Shown: in pieces, positions 42,254 through 50,656 of the stretch
Position numbering within the stretch: position 1 is the first letter of the stretch
Layout: each line of letters begins with the position of its first letter
Notes under the pieces: model-generated
Told to the model about the DNA's origin: nothing
Database searches by the model: none
What the model saw: the letters and a program-made list of their open reading frames with translations, nothing else
Assembly: GCF_014196715.1 (NCBI RefSeq)
Contig: NZ_JACIEF010000001.1
Coordinates: 1,284,872 to 1,348,871 of the forward strand
Direction: 5' to 3'
From: Pedobacter zeae
GTDB lineage: Bacteria > Bacteroidota > Bacteroidia > Sphingobacteriales > Sphingobacteriaceae
Length of the DNA: 64,000 nt
Position numbers and translations under genes: made by a program

Positions 42254-43345
42254 ATGAGTAAACACGGTAGAATTCTGGTTGCCATGAGTGGCGGGGTTGA
42301 TAGTTCGGTAGCGGCTGTAATGTTGCATGAGCAGGGTTATGAAGTTATTGGTTTAACTATGAAGACCTGGGATTATGCCAGTTCTGGCGGTAGCAGTAAA
42401 GAAACCGGCTGTTGCTCTTTAGACAGCATCAACGATGCACGTACACTTGCTGTAAACTATGGTTTTCCGCACTATATTTTGGATATACGTGATGAATTTG
42501 GCGATTATGTAATCGATAATTTTGTGGATGAATACCTTGCCGGAAGAACGCCTAACCCCTGCGTATTGTGCAATACCCATATTAAATGGGAGGCACTTTT
42601 GAAACGTGCCAATAAACTCGACTGCGAATTTATAGCCACCGGACATTACGCCAACATCCGCCAGCAAGATAACGGGCGTTATGTAATTTCGAAGGGAAAA
42701 GACGAAAACAAAGATCAGTCTTATGTATTGTGGGGTGTTTCCCAGGAAAACCTCTCCAGAACGAAATTCCCTTTAGGTAGTTTTGCCAAATCTGAAATCA
42801 GGCAGATGGCCCTGGATATGGGACAGGAAGAACTGGCCAAAAAATCGGAGAGTTATGAAATCTGTTTTGTGCCTGATAACGATTACCGGGCATTCTTAAA
42901 GCATAAGGTGGAAGATTTAGAAGACAGGGTTGCCGGCGGAAATTTCATTTTAAGCAATGGAATGGTAGTTGGACAGCACAAGGGTTATCCTTTTTACACC
43001 ATAGGGCAGCGTAAAGGCCTGGGCATAGCATTCGGCGAGCCAATGTTTGTAACCCAAATCCTTCCCGAAAGCAATACGGTAGTTTTGGGCCGGGCTGAAG
43101 AACTGGAACGTAAAGAAGCGATGGTACGCAATATAAACCTGGTTAAATATGCCAGTATTGAGGAGCCCATGAATGATGTTATTACAAAAATACGTTACAA
43201 AGATGCGGGCATGCTAAGCACTATAGTACAGGAAAAAGATAAAATGCGCGTAGTGTTCGATCATCATGTTTCGGCCATTGCTCCCGGTCAATCGGCTGTA
43301 TTTTATGAAGGCAATGATTTATTGGGCGGTGGCTTTTTAGTATAA
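42254..43345 (+). CDS. mnmA: tRNA-specific 2-thiouridylase
   Basis: MnmA thiolates U34 of Lys, Glu and Gln tRNAs using a persulfide sulfur. The 363-residue protein has the PP-loop AMSGGVDSSVAAV (residues ~10-22), the catalytic Cys in GRTPNPCVLCNTHIKW, the second Cys in SYEICFVPDNDYR, and the C-terminal TIGQRKGLGIAFGEPMFV barrel segment. ATG 42254 is the start; a TTG at 42233 overlaps the TTATTTTTG promoter box. A clear terminator follows. Confidence 0.96.
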   Translation: MSKHGRILVAMSGGVDSSVAAVMLHEQGYEVIGLTMKTWDYASSGGSSKETGCCSLDSINDARTLAVNYGFPHYILDIRDEFGDYVIDNFVDEYLAGRTPNPCVLCNTHIKWEALLKRANKLDCEFIATGHYANIRQQDNGRYVISKGKDENKDQSYVLWGVSQENLSRTKFPLGSFAKSEIRQMALDMGQEELAKKSESYEICFVPDNDYRAFLKHKVEDLEDRVAGGNFILSNGMVVGQHKGYPFYTIGQRKGLGIAFGEPMFVTQILPESNTVVLGRAEELERKEAMVRNINLVKYASIEEPMNDVITKIRYKDAGMLSTIVQEKDKMRVVFDHHVSAIAPGQSAVFYEGNDLLGGGFLV

Positions 43346-43398
43346 TAGACTTTATCTGTACAGCCTCCTGAAAGCCGGGACAGCGACCGGAAAAACAA

Positions 43399-43433
43399 AA
43401 AACGAGTTATCAAATGACAACTCGTTTTTTTTT
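43399..43433 (+). terminator. terminator of mnmA
   Basis: AAAACGAGTT pairs with AACTCGTTTT, with a small inner TCA/TGA stem, followed by nine T. It lies 54 bases after the mnmA stop. Confidence 0.88.
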
Positions 43434-43468
43434 ATTAAAAATTTTTAGATATCGGAATGTGATCAGAG

Positions 43469-43639
43469 TTATTGGGAGTATTTCTGGTCATTTATATCAG
43501 CGATATACCTATCAATGGCATCAATCAAAAGTTCGTAAAAAGGATTTGCTTTTAGAATCAACATATAACCATAAAAGATTTCATCATTATACCTGGTATC
43601 TTTTTTCAGGTGAACAATATCTCCTGAATATTCTTCCAT
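43469..43639 (-). CDS. small hypothetical protein (56 aa)
   Basis: A minus-strand frame of 56 codons runs from ATG at 43639, with an in-frame TAG 18 bases upstream. The peptide begins MEEYSGDIVHLKKDTRYNDE and ends with IDRYIADINDQKYSQ; it is mildly acidic with an amphipathic helix (ANPFYELLIDAIDRYIADIN). It lies just downstream of the 104-residue hypothetical gene and could be cotranscribed with it. The opposite-strand frame here looks less protein-like and overlaps the mnmA terminator. No family is recognised. Confidence 0.45.
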   Translation of the reverse strand: MEEYSGDIVHLKKDTRYNDEIFYGYMLILKANPFYELLIDAIDRYIADINDQKYSQ

Positions 43640-43726
43640 GATACCCTTTACTAAAAACTATACTTCTATGCCTAGCCAGCTTATCAAACGACAAACAAGC
43701 GATTTAGTTTTACAATTAAAACAAAG

Positions 43727-44041
43727 TTATTCACTCCCTTTAAAAATATTAATGGCAGCGGTTTTCCATGGGATATAACCTAAATTACCACAAATTTGGG
43801 CCACAAAATCCTCTACTTCTTCCGGAACATCATTAACTACACGCCACCTGATTTTATATTTGGGATTATAGCTGATATAAACCACCAAATCATCATTTCG
43901 TTGCCCAATTGCATGTAATTGCTGTAAATGGATATCCTGTAAATCTGCCGCAGCGATCCTCAATCTCTCATTCATGATCTTGCCTAATGAAAGATCCGGT
44001 CTAAAATCTGTTTCGAATATGGCTAAAACGGTAACGGTCAT
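43727..44041 (-). CDS. hypothetical protein (104 aa)
   Basis: This 104-residue soluble protein is of unknown family. It begins MTVTVLAIFETDFRPDLSLG and has a middle part RLRIAAADLQDIHLQQLHAIGQRND and a later strand pair DLVVYISYNPKYKIRWRVV. No signal peptide, membrane helix or catalytic motif was seen. Composition and codon use look like those of neighbouring genes. A small gene lies 87 bases downstream on the same strand. Confidence 0.65.
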   Translation of the reverse strand: MTVTVLAIFETDFRPDLSLGKIMNERLRIAAADLQDIHLQQLHAIGQRNDDLVVYISYNPKYKIRWRVVNDVPEEVEDFVAQICGNLGYIPWKTAAINIFKGSE

Positions 44042-44329
44042 AAAAAATCAACTATATCAGCAAGTAAACCAGGCCAAAAACCTGTGTCTGAATTCTTCAA
44101 TTAATACGAAATTATCTTTGAGATATTTCCGTATCCTGTCTCTCTGAAAGCAAATTTATACTAAAAAAATTAGTATCAAAATAAATTTTCATATTTTTTT
44201 AGTGAATATCAAAATTAGAGAAACCTATGACATGGGCAACTGGGCAGGTTAATAACCCTGGTTTTGTGAATAACTATCTTAAACATCTGACAGCTAGGCG
44301 AGTTATGTAAATATTAATGTATAAAGCTT

Positions 44330-44692
44330 ATGAAAAAGTGCATTTATGTAGTAGAGGATAATCCCAGCATCAGAGAGATCATCGAATTTTTGTTAATTGA
44401 AGAACTTTACGAGGTAAAGACCTGTCCAACCATTAGCGATTTCTGGCTTGAAATGAACAAACATCTGCCAGATATGGTAATTCTAGACATTATGTTGCCT
44501 GATGGCAGCGGACTGGACATCTGTAACAGGTTAAAGCAAAATATTAAAACACATCGTATTCCGGTGATGATGATGTCGGCCAATAACCATTTGAACGCCG
44601 TTAAGGCAAAATGTGATGCGGAAGATTTCATTAACAAACCTTTTGACCTGAACGATTTTGCCAGCAGGATTGAAAGGTATCTGGCAGCTTAG
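44330..44692 (+). CDS. single-domain response regulator (CheY-like)
   Basis: This 120-residue stand-alone receiver domain has acidic pocket residues in YVVEDNPSIRE, phospho-acceptor Asp in DMVILDIMLPDGSGL (about residue 52), the switch Ser in VMMMSANNH, and Lys in DFINKPFDLNDF. There is no output domain and no histidine kinase next to it, so it works as a phosphorelay or protein-protein switch with a distant kinase. It is monocistronic. The partner is unknown. Confidence 0.93.
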   Translation: MKKCIYVVEDNPSIREIIEFLLIEELYEVKTCPTISDFWLEMNKHLPDMVILDIMLPDGSGLDICNRLKQNIKTHRIPVMMMSANNHLNAVKAKCDAEDFINKPFDLNDFASRIERYLAA

Positions 44693-44759
44693 TCTTTGGC
44701 CGAATGAAATGATTAGCCAATTTACTCATAAAATGGCCTATTTCTTTCGGGACCAAGCC

Positions 44760-45455
44760 CTATTTACCGGATTTGCCAGCCAATGCACTTGCCTGCTTTA
44801 AATGCTTTTTGAGTATAGGTAAATATTTTCCGGCATATGCTTTAATGTCAGCATCTGACGATTGGGAAGCTTTTTCAAACAAATAAACAGCTTTTTGATG
44901 ATCTGAAACCATCATTTCCACATAAGCTTTATCAAATGAACTTCCTCTTAGTTTTTTTAACTGGTCAATTGCCTGAATTACTTCAGCTTCTGTTGTGCCG
45001 CTAACTGTTTTTTTTGCCAAACCACTGTTTCCTGCTTCACCTTCGGCATTCCTGGTACGGGAAGTATCTTTCATATTTTCAGGAGATGAATCAACCCTGC
45101 CATCCGGCCTTTGCCCGCCGTCGGGAGTGCTCATAGGCAGCGCCACTTTTTTAAGTTTTGCCAATGCCCTTAATTCTTCATTGGCTTTGTTATGGTCATC
45201 AACCATCATCTGGCCATATGCCTTAATATTTCTATCTGTTGCTTTATCTGCAGAAAGTTTTCCCGTTAAAACCTCTTTCATTCCTGCAATTGCTGCCTGT
45301 TGCAAAAATTGTGCAGCAGTTAAGGTATCTTGTGGGTGAGTATGCTCAGTTAAGGTTGGATAAAGCCAATCGGCTTTAGCAATTACATTAAATGAAGTAG
45401 CTGAAATAATCATTCCCACTACTGCTATTTTTCTGGTTTTAAAACGGTTTTTCAT
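44760..45455 (-). CDS. DUF4142-domain secreted protein
   Basis: This 231-residue envelope protein has an N-terminal basic segment and hydrophobic stretch (KIAVVGMIISATSFNVIAKA) acting as signal peptide or anchor. DUF4142 helices follow: LTAAQFLQQAAIAGMKEVL, IKAYGQMMVDDHNKANEELRAL, then FDKAYVEMMVSDHQKAVYLFE. A low-complexity linker (GGQRPDGRVDSSPENMKDTS) interrupts the two halves. The domain resembles ferritin-like or DUF305-type four-helix bundles with D-H-x-K motifs. Its function is not established; in Bacteroidota it often lies in stress-related regions. Confidence 0.88.
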   Translation of the reverse strand: MKNRFKTRKIAVVGMIISATSFNVIAKADWLYPTLTEHTHPQDTLTAAQFLQQAAIAGMKEVLTGKLSADKATDRNIKAYGQMMVDDHNKANEELRALAKLKKVALPMSTPDGGQRPDGRVDSSPENMKDTSRTRNAEGEAGNSGLAKKTVSGTTEAEVIQAIDQLKKLRGSSFDKAYVEMMVSDHQKAVYLFEKASQSSDADIKAYAGKYLPILKKHLKQASALAGKSGK

Positions 45456-45617
45456 AACGATTAATTAAGTGTAACGCATTAATAGAACCCGGTTGGCATT
45501 TAAAAAGTTTGGATAAAGCTGATTATTTAAAACCATACCACAACAGGATCTGAGATTTTAAATTTCTACTAAACTTAATTCAATTTCGTCCTGTTCTATT
45601 ATTAAAAAACATATACT

Positions 45618-45926
45618 ATGGAAAATCAAGAAAACAACCAACCGGAAGAAGAAATTCAGAATATTGAACAATTTCAGATCAACCGCTCTCAGGGAAATGC
45701 GGCTGATGGACATGCACCAGAACCTGATAGCGACAATGACTATACTGAAGATGAGGTACCTTTTGCCGATGGCAAGGGAACACAATTAGATGAGGAAATT
45801 GAGTATCCTGAAGATGGAGAAGATGATGATGAACAGGAGGAAACAGATGACTACAATGAATCTGACATCGAAGAATTGGACAAAGACCCCAATGCTTATG
45901 ATGAGGAAGATAGCGAAATGCTTTAA
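45618..45926 (+). CDS. highly acidic small protein (102 aa)
   Basis: This 102-residue protein is strongly acidic (Asp/Glu dominate residues 40-102, for example DGEDDDEQEETDDYNESD) and probably disordered. The N-terminus is Gln/Asn/Glu-rich (MENQENNQPEEEIQNIEQFQ). No Cys, Trp or membrane segment is present. Such proteins are seen in Pedobacter-type genomes, but I do not know a function; metal buffering or protein binding are guesses. It has a clear bidirectional terminator after the stop. Confidence 0.65.
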   Translation: MENQENNQPEEEIQNIEQFQINRSQGNAADGHAPEPDSDNDYTEDEVPFADGKGTQLDEEIEYPEDGEDDDEQEETDDYNESDIEELDKDPNAYDEEDSEML

Positions 45927-45943
45927 ACATTTCTCATGTTACG

Positions 45944-45977
45944 AAAAATGCCAGGCTTATCATTGTCTGGCATTTTT
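45944..45977. terminator. bidirectional terminator
   Basis: Eleven-base arms AAAAATGCCAG and CTGGCATTTTT with a 12-base loop give A- and T-runs on both sides. It serves the acidic-protein gene and probably the convergent SDR gene. Confidence 0.85.
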
Positions 45978-46046
45978 ATTACAATATCGTATAAAATAGC
46001 TATAAACAAGGAATTGACCCAATATCATTTCCTATCTTCAGCGAAA

Positions 46047-46898
46047 TTACCCGTTTACCACTTCGCCTCCGTTAACATGTATTACCTGCCCCGTAATAAA
46101 AGAAGCATCATCAGAAGCTAGAAATACATAGGACGGCCCAAGTTCTGAGGGCTGCCCTGCCCTTTGCATTGCCGTTTCAGAACCGAACGATTTTATTTTT
46201 TCCTGATCAAAAGTAGATACAATGAGCGGTGTCCACACGGGGCCCGGTGCCACAGCATTCACACGGATACCTGTTTTGGCCAGATTGGTAGCCAACGAAC
46301 GGGTAAAAGAAGTGATTGCTCCTTTAGTTGATGAATAATCGATCAGGTTTGGCGAAGAACGGTAAGCTGTTACCGAAGTGGTATTGATGATGGTATCGCC
46401 CGCCTTTAAATACTCCAATGCTTCGTGTGCAAAATAAAAATAGCCGAGTATGTTGGTACGGAAGGTATCTTCCAATTGTTTATCGTCGATCTTTTTGGGA
46501 TCTTTCTCCGGAACCTGCATCCCGGCATTATTTACCAGAATATTGATCTTCCCAAGTGTTTTAACTGTTGTTTCTACTGCTTTTTTGCAAAATGCCGGCT
46601 TTTTAACATCTCCTTTAATCAATAAGCACTTTTTACCTTCAGCTTCAACCATTTTTTGCGTTTCTTTCGCATCGATGTCCTCGTCCAGGTAAACAATGGC
46701 AACATCGGCGCCCTCCCTGGCAAAATGTACTGCTACCGAACGGCCAATCCCACTGTCTCCTCCGGTAATCAGTGCTACCTTATCATTCAGTTTACCTGCC
46801 CCCTTATAGGTTGCTTTAATTACTTCAGGTCTCGGATCCATCATGGCTTCTATCCCGGGTTGTTTATTTTGTTTTGCAGGTGTTTTTTGAGTTTTCAT
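46047..46898 (-). CDS. SDR oxidoreductase, YhdF/general-stress-protein-39 type
   Basis: This 283-residue SDR belongs to the group with an N-terminal extension (QNKQPGIEAMMDPRPEVIKA) before the cofactor motif TGGDSGIGRSVAVHFA. Other marks are NNAGMQVPEKDPKKI, the catalytic Ser in INTTSVTAYRSSP, Tyr/Lys in YSSTKGAITSFTRSLA, and the C-terminal SFITGQVIHVNGGEVVNG. Members are NAD(P)-dependent, often stress-induced, with loosely defined substrates. It is monocistronic here. Confidence 0.93.
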   Translation of the reverse strand: MKTQKTPAKQNKQPGIEAMMDPRPEVIKATYKGAGKLNDKVALITGGDSGIGRSVAVHFAREGADVAIVYLDEDIDAKETQKMVEAEGKKCLLIKGDVKKPAFCKKAVETTVKTLGKINILVNNAGMQVPEKDPKKIDDKQLEDTFRTNILGYFYFAHEALEYLKAGDTIINTTSVTAYRSSPNLIDYSSTKGAITSFTRSLATNLAKTGIRVNAVAPGPVWTPLIVSTFDQEKIKSFGSETAMQRAGQPSELGPSYVFLASDDASFITGQVIHVNGGEVVNG

Positions 46899-47093
46899 GG
46901 CTTTTTCTATCTAATTATGTTCTACGCAATACTGATCTTTAAACAAGGCTAACTTCTTCAAAGTTTTAGGAACTTCAATCTTATCCATTAACATTTAAAC
47001 CAATTTAACTTAATATTTTGCTCATATTCCATCATTTTGAAAGGATATACCTCAGTAAATTAGGCCATTAAATGCTAACCAAAAGAATTTGAA

Positions 47094-48443
47094 ATGAGAA
47101 AAACAATTTTATCTGCTTTGCTCCTGCTGGGCTTAACCTTACCTGGCCTGGCCCAAAAACGATTAGGCAATGAAACCGCCTCCCAAAAAACCAAAAGAAT
47201 GGAATGGTGGACAGATGCCCGCTTTGGCATGTTTATCCACTGGGGACTATATGCACTGCCAGCCCGCCACGAATGGGTTAAAAGCAATGAACGCATTACC
47301 GACGAAAACTACCAGAAATATTTTGAACAGTTTAATCCCGATTTATTCGACGCTAAAAAATGGGCAAAAGAAGCTAAAGCGGCGGGAATGAAATATGCCG
47401 TACTCACTACCAAACACCATGAAGGCTTTACCTTATTTGACAGCAAATACACCAATTATAAAGCCACCAATACGCAGGCCAAAAGAGACCTGGTAAAAGA
47501 ATTTGTTGAAGCTTTTCGTGCTGAAGGGATTAAGGTAGGTTTTTATTATTCGCTTATCGATTGGCACCACCCTGATTTTACAGTTGACAGGTATCATCCT
47601 TTAAGGCCAAATAAAGATAACGACGATGAATATGCAGCACTGAACAAAAACAGGGACATGGCTAAATATCGTAAATACCTGTACGATCAGGTAACGGAAC
47701 TGTTAACCCGGTATGGAAAAATCGACATTCTTTGGGCCGACTTTTCATACCCTGGTAAACACGGTAAAGGCCGTGACGATTGGGGTTCGGTAGCCTTGCT
47801 TAAGCAGATCAGAAAGTTGCAACCCCAAATTATAGTAGATAACCGTTTAGATCTTAATGATTACGAAGATGGTACGGATTTCGAAACACCTGAACAGGTT
47901 GGTACGAAAGAACTGGAAAAATACCGTGGAAAAGTTTGGGAAACCTGCCAGACCTTTTCTGGATCGTGGGGGTATCACCGTGATGAAAATACCTGGAAAA
48001 GCAATAGAAAATTACTGGATCTATTAATTACTTCGGTGGCCAATGGAGGTAATTTATTGCTTAATGTTGGTCCCACCGCCCGCGGTGAGTTTGATAACCG
48101 GGCTAACATTGCTTTAGATAGCTTAAGCCTTTGGATGCACGCCAATTCGAAATCTATTTACCATTGTACCTTTGCACCGGAAGAATTTAAAGCGACTGAA
48201 GGAACAAAACTCACCTATAATAAAGACACCAGAAAATTATATGTACACCTGTTCGAATATCCAAATACCGGTTACATTACACTGGATGGATACAAAAACC
48301 AAGTAAAATACGCTCAGTTTTTACATGATAACTCTGAAATACAAATTGATAATGAAAAATCTGCTGGAAACTCACTTGTATTAAAACTACCTAAGAAAAA
48401 GCCCGATTTCCAAATTCCGGTAATTGAATTGGCACTGAAATAA
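47094..48443 (+). CDS. GH29 alpha-L-fucosidase
   Basis: This 449-residue secreted fucosidase has signal peptide MRKTILSALLLLGLTLPGLAQ. The GH29 catalytic barrel shows MEWWTDARFGMFIHWGLYALP, LTTKHHEGFTLFDSKYTNY, and GFYYSLIDWHHPDF. The nucleophile Asp is expected in YGKIDILWADFSYPG. The VETCQTFSGSWGY-like region reads WETCQTFSGSWGYHRDEN, and LLLNVGPTARGEFD closes the barrel. A small C-terminal beta domain follows. It removes terminal alpha-L-fucose from glycans in the periplasm or outside. It is monocistronic; no SusC/D pair is adjacent. Confidence 0.95.
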   Translation: MRKTILSALLLLGLTLPGLAQKRLGNETASQKTKRMEWWTDARFGMFIHWGLYALPARHEWVKSNERITDENYQKYFEQFNPDLFDAKKWAKEAKAAGMKYAVLTTKHHEGFTLFDSKYTNYKATNTQAKRDLVKEFVEAFRAEGIKVGFYYSLIDWHHPDFTVDRYHPLRPNKDNDDEYAALNKNRDMAKYRKYLYDQVTELLTRYGKIDILWADFSYPGKHGKGRDDWGSVALLKQIRKLQPQIIVDNRLDLNDYEDGTDFETPEQVGTKELEKYRGKVWETCQTFSGSWGYHRDENTWKSNRKLLDLLITSVANGGNLLLNVGPTARGEFDNRANIALDSLSLWMHANSKSIYHCTFAPEEFKATEGTKLTYNKDTRKLYVHLFEYPNTGYITLDGYKNQVKYAQFLHDNSEIQIDNEKSAGNSLVLKLPKKKPDFQIPVIELALK

Positions 48444-48493
48444 TCTACCTATATTCATCAGCAAGTTGACCGTATAAGGAATTCAACTTGTAT

Positions 48494-48535
48494 TTGTCAC
48501 GTTGAGCTCAGTACAAACTGAGTTTAACGTGATAA
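48494..48535. repeat. REP-like inverted repeat, GTCACGTTGAGC family
   Basis: TCACGTTGAGCTCAGT pairs with ACTGAGTTTAACGTGA (14 of 16 positions) around a short loop, 50 bases after the fucosidase stop. It may end that transcript. Confidence 0.7.
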
Positions 48536-48608
48536 CTTAGATGTGAGATTACCATTTGAGATCCAAGCGCTGACTAAACATATTGATGGTAATAAATGTT
48601 AACGTTTT

Positions 48609-49328
48609 ATGAAGTTGACTGTATTGCCATTTTTCTTTTTCCTATGCTGCTTTAAATTATATGCCCAATATACGGATAGCACCAACCATCATGTTGTACT
48701 CACTTCAACCGGATCCATTAACCACGCCAATGAAGACCGTGCCTATTTATTAAACAATGCGCTTAATTTTGGCATGAAAAAGAAAAGTTTTGTTCTAAAT
48801 TCCACTACCGCATGGCTTTATGGCAAACAGAACAGTGATTTAACCAATAACGATTTTTCTACCACATTAAACTTTAACCTGTACAAAACCTTTCCGCATT
48901 TTTATTACTGGGGTTTGGTGAATTACAACACGAGTTATTCATTAAAATTAAAAAACCAATTGCTGGCGGGAGGCGGTATTGCCTATAGCATATTAGATAA
49001 ACCTAACGCCTATATTAACCTGAGCGATGGTGTATTATTTGATCAAAGCAGCCTGATTGCAGGCGATAGCTACCACACTTACCGGAACTCATTAAGGTTA
49101 CAGTATCATTTTGCCATAAAAGAACTGATTACAATTGATGGAAATCATTTTTTGCAAAATGCTTTTGATAGACAAGGTGATTATATTATCCGCTCAACCA
49201 CTACACTTGGATTAAAACTTCGTAAATGGATAAGCCTCACCACTGCATTGAATTATAATAAACTTAATATTACCCGTAGCGAAAACCTGAACCTCACGTA
49301 TGGATTAACGCTCGATAAGTATTTTTAG
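48609..49328 (+). CDS. DUF481-like outer-membrane beta-barrel protein
   Basis: This 239-residue protein has a signal peptide (MKLTVLPFFFFLCCFKLYAQ) and a series of amphipathic strands with aromatic ends (for example STTLNFNLYKTFPHFYYWGLV and LRLQYHFAIKELITIDGNHFL) and ends in a C-terminal Phe (LTYGLTLDKYF). It fits the DUF481 type of small barrels. The role is unknown. It follows the fucosidase gene but a hairpin separates them. Confidence 0.75.
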   Translation: MKLTVLPFFFFLCCFKLYAQYTDSTNHHVVLTSTGSINHANEDRAYLLNNALNFGMKKKSFVLNSTTAWLYGKQNSDLTNNDFSTTLNFNLYKTFPHFYYWGLVNYNTSYSLKLKNQLLAGGGIAYSILDKPNAYINLSDGVLFDQSSLIAGDSYHTYRNSLRLQYHFAIKELITIDGNHFLQNAFDRQGDYIIRSTTTLGLKLRKWISLTTALNYNKLNITRSENLNLTYGLTLDKYF

Positions 49329-49432
49329 AACGCTAGGAATCATCAACGAAATCTTGAATCGATCGTTACCAATTGTCACTGTATTTTGATCAATGTAACC
49401 GGTAACACCAAGTATTTTGGCGAATTCAAAAG

Positions 49433-50041
49433 TTAAAGTTTTGGAGTGTTATCTGGTGATGTCCCCTTAATATCCTCTTTCGAGTTAAAATTACCGAAAT
49501 ACTTATAATCCTGGCTTTCGAGAGTAGTTTCGCAGATCCGTAAATTACTCAAAACGCATTTCATGCTGTGCCTGGCCAAAGCATTGGTTTGAAGCAATCG
49601 TACAATTTTTTTCAGTCCCTTAGCTTTATAAATGCCACATAACGGTTCTTGCCGGCTATCTTGGCTGAAAATATAGGACTCAAAATTATCATCTGGTTTA
49701 AACAGCTTTATAAGCTTTTCCATTAGCCTGATTTCCATCAGTAGCATATCGCAGGCCAATAAAAACAAATCTTCTTCCGGATTTGATAGGTGTACAGAAA
49801 GTACGCCCAGCAAAGGCCCTCTTACATCAAGCAAAGTATCGTCAATGATGAGCTGCCCCTTTCCAAGATAAGCAGCATAAACTTCCTGTTGAGATGGATT
49901 GACCGAAAATTTTACAGGGAGATTTAACGATGCCAGTTTCTCAGCCGCCACTTGTGCCCAAATCTTATTTTGATGATCAAGCAATCCTTTATCAGTACCC
50001 ATGCGCAAACTCTGCCCGCCACATAAAACGATTCCTAACAT
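49433..50041 (-). CDS. mobA: molybdenum cofactor guanylyltransferase-like protein
   Basis: This 202-residue nucleotidyltransferase resembles MobA, which attaches GMP to molybdopterin. It has the N-terminal nucleotide-binding GIVLCGGQSLRMGTDKGLL, the GPLLGVLSVHL segment and metal-binding Asp in LFLLACDMLLM. The later stretch QEPLCGIYKAKGLKKI fits the family's P-L-(C/F)-G-x-Y pattern. No other molybdopterin gene is in the window, so its exact role rests on family similarity. Confidence 0.88.
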   Translation of the reverse strand: MLGIVLCGGQSLRMGTDKGLLDHQNKIWAQVAAEKLASLNLPVKFSVNPSQQEVYAAYLGKGQLIIDDTLLDVRGPLLGVLSVHLSNPEEDLFLLACDMLLMEIRLMEKLIKLFKPDDNFESYIFSQDSRQEPLCGIYKAKGLKKIVRLLQTNALARHSMKCVLSNLRICETTLESQDYKYFGNFNSKEDIKGTSPDNTPKL

Positions 50042-50283
50042 ATTGAAGAGATAATACTAAAAAACTTATTGTCCATCGCCACTACAATTTTTCTTCATAA
50101 TTTATAAAGGGTGTTGGATAAAAATAGCAAATGATTACAAATTTTATCTCATCACACGCAGATTCAGCATTTCTTCACTATTGTTGAAAATTTTATCAGA
50201 ATAAAACTCCTTGAATCAGAACACATAGCATTTTTTATGCTCAGGCTTTGCCTAAAGAAGTTTAAAGATTTGCCGTCAAATCA

Positions 50284-50291
50284 TAATTTTG
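50284..50291 (+). promoter_or_regulatory. TAATTTTG -7 box directly before a start codon
   Basis: A perfect TAnnTTTG box ends 4 bases before the ATG at 50296, predicting a leaderless mRNA. No TTTG at a good -33 distance is obvious. Confidence 0.5.
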
Positions 50292-50295
50292 TGCC

Positions 50296-50496
50296 ATGGC
50301 AAATACCAACGTTAGAAAATCAATCCAAAATAAGATCGAATCAATAAGTAAGGAGATCGAAACCTTACAGGGTGAACTCAAAAAATGGGAAAAAATCGCA
50401 GCCGATTATGAAACAAATTCGGAAAGCATTGATCTGATTTTATCGATACAGTTACCTGAAAAATCTGAACCAAAAGCCAAAAAGGTAAAGCTGTAA
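50296..50496 (+). CDS. small coiled-coil protein (66 aa)
   Basis: This 66-residue basic protein has a central heptad-like helix (NKIESISKEIETLQGELKKW) suited to a short coiled coil and ends in a Lys-rich tail (PEKSEPKAKKVKL). No known family is recognised. The start is supported by a TAATTTTG box 4 bases upstream. It is followed by a compound hairpin that probably terminates it. Confidence 0.6.
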   Translation: MANTNVRKSIQNKIESISKEIETLQGELKKWEKIAADYETNSESIDLILSIQLPEKSEPKAKKVKL

Positions 50497-50506
50497 AGCA
50501 TAAAAA

Positions 50507-50642
50507 AAGAAAGAGGCTCTATCACAAGGTGTAATTTCGCTTCAATTTGTCACGTTGAGCCAGTCGAAACGCCTTCAAGACAGTTAAAATAAGTCCTTTG
50601 GACAGGATGACAATTTTATACTGATGAAACAGCCTCTTTCTT
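50507..50642. repeat. terminator-like stem with a REP-like element in its loop
   Basis: Perfect 12-base arms AAGAAAGAGGCT (50507-50518) and AGCCTCTTTCTT (50631-50642) enclose 112 bases. Inside is a GTCACGTTGAGC-type element (50547-50613, from TTTGTCACG to GATGACAA). It lies between convergent genes. Confidence 0.7.
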
Positions 50643-50656
50643 GTGCCATCTTCACC

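Noticed and set aside
43414..43641. Plus-strand frame of 75 codons after mnmA
   Set aside because: It starts inside the T-run of the mnmA terminator and has an implausible composition; a better small frame lies on the minus strand at 43469-43639.
45679..45930. Minus-strand His- and Pro-rich frame opposite the acidic protein
   Set aside because: It is the complement of Asp/Glu codons; the plus-strand gene has a sensible position, terminator and start.
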